NCBI GenBank assembly: GCA_900321515.1
Contig: ONWI01000184.1
Location: 1 to 24,481, forward strand
Length of the DNA: 24,481 nt
Direction of reading: 5' to 3'
From: an uncultured Eubacteriales bacterium
Lineage (GTDB): Bacteria; Bacillota; Clostridia; Oscillospirales; Acutalibacteraceae
The first letter of the stretch is position 1, and each line of letters begins with the position of its first letter. Both the position numbers and the translations under genes were made by a program. The notes beneath the pieces were generated by a model. It had not been told where the DNA came from. It saw nothing but the letters and a program-made list of their open reading frames with translations, and made no database searches. Below are positions 24,346-24,481 of the stretch, in pieces.

Positions 24346-24424
24346 GTTATAGCGACTGAAAAAGTCCCGGCATTTTTTAAATAATATGCCTTTTCAAGAC
24401 AGAATACATTCGTGCATATCGACA

Positions 24425-24481
24425 TGCGGATGCCGGATCCTGTGCGGCAGGGCGCTGTGAACCATGTCAGGCGGGGAACCG
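24425..24481 (+). ncRNA. ffs: Signal recognition particle RNA (small bacterial type), 5' part; 3' end outside window
   Basis: The last bases contain CTGTGAACCATGTCAGG (24455-24471), then CGG-GGAA-CCG (24472-24481). This is the hallmark of SRP RNA helix 8: GTCAGG of the symmetric loop, a 3-bp stem and the GGAA tetraloop, bound by Ffh. The partner AGCAG strand and the 3' half would follow beyond 24481. The 5' end is an estimate (within about 10 nt) from the normal length of the 5' half in E. coli 4.5S RNA. It targets membrane and secreted proteins co-translationally. Confidence 0.82.

Noticed and set aside
1..24481. Mobile elements, CRISPR arrays, phage or defence genes
   Set aside because: No transposase, integrase, direct-repeat array or defence-type gene is visible; the window is core chromosome. 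AddAB is general recombination, not a dedicated defence island.

Overview
The window looks like chromosome from an anaerobic, Gram-positive, spore-forming Clostridia lineage, most like the Oscillospirales/Ruminococcus relatives. The reasons are an AddAB recombination nuclease, the sporulation genes yqfC, yqfD and ylbJ, a SpoIIIE/FtsK translocase near tepA, an oxygen-sensitive class III ribonucleotide reductase, and a short cobalamin-dependent methionine synthase whose reactivation domain is a separate protein. I see no transposon, phage, CRISPR array or tRNA. Gene density is high and most genes are on the + strand.

Layout. 1-4710: the end of addB, complete addA and a family-4 uracil-DNA glycosylase form a DNA-repair operon. 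4793-6275 (minus): yqfC-yqfD, convergent with the repair operon and divergent from ylbJ. The 91 bp between yqfC and ylbJ hold a good sigma-E-like promoter for yqfC and a weaker one for ylbJ. 6367-12327: a tightly packed run of ylbJ, a 73-aa four-cysteine protein, maf, metF, a MetH reactivation-domain protein and metH. The last three form a folate/B12 methionine module. 12439-12676: a small membrane-protein ORF that overlaps a second small ORF, followed by a terminator. 12721-14653: a strong promoter, tepA (ClpP-like), uppP and a terminator. 14713-21550: ftsK/spoIIIE with an unusual C-terminal extension, ygiQ (radical SAM), a metallo-beta-lactamase-fold lipoprotein, a DUF3006 protein and a terminator. 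21584-24254: nrdD behind a promoter flanked by two NrdR-type boxes, then a 55-aa ORF. 24425-24481: the 5' part of the signal recognition particle RNA gene, cut by the window edge.

The most interesting system is the ribonucleotide reductase. The large NrdD chain ends shortly after its zinc-ribbon remnant. The glycyl-radical tail, which in E. coli NrdD is the C-terminus of the same chain (RRVCGYL...FN.GK...RVKH), is encoded by the next ORF, in the same frame but after three in-frame stops and with its own strong Shine-Dalgarno. This appears to be a two-subunit class III reductase with the radical glycine on a separate small protein. The tandem NrdR boxes, 31 bp apart, and a possibly structured leader suggest how it is controlled.
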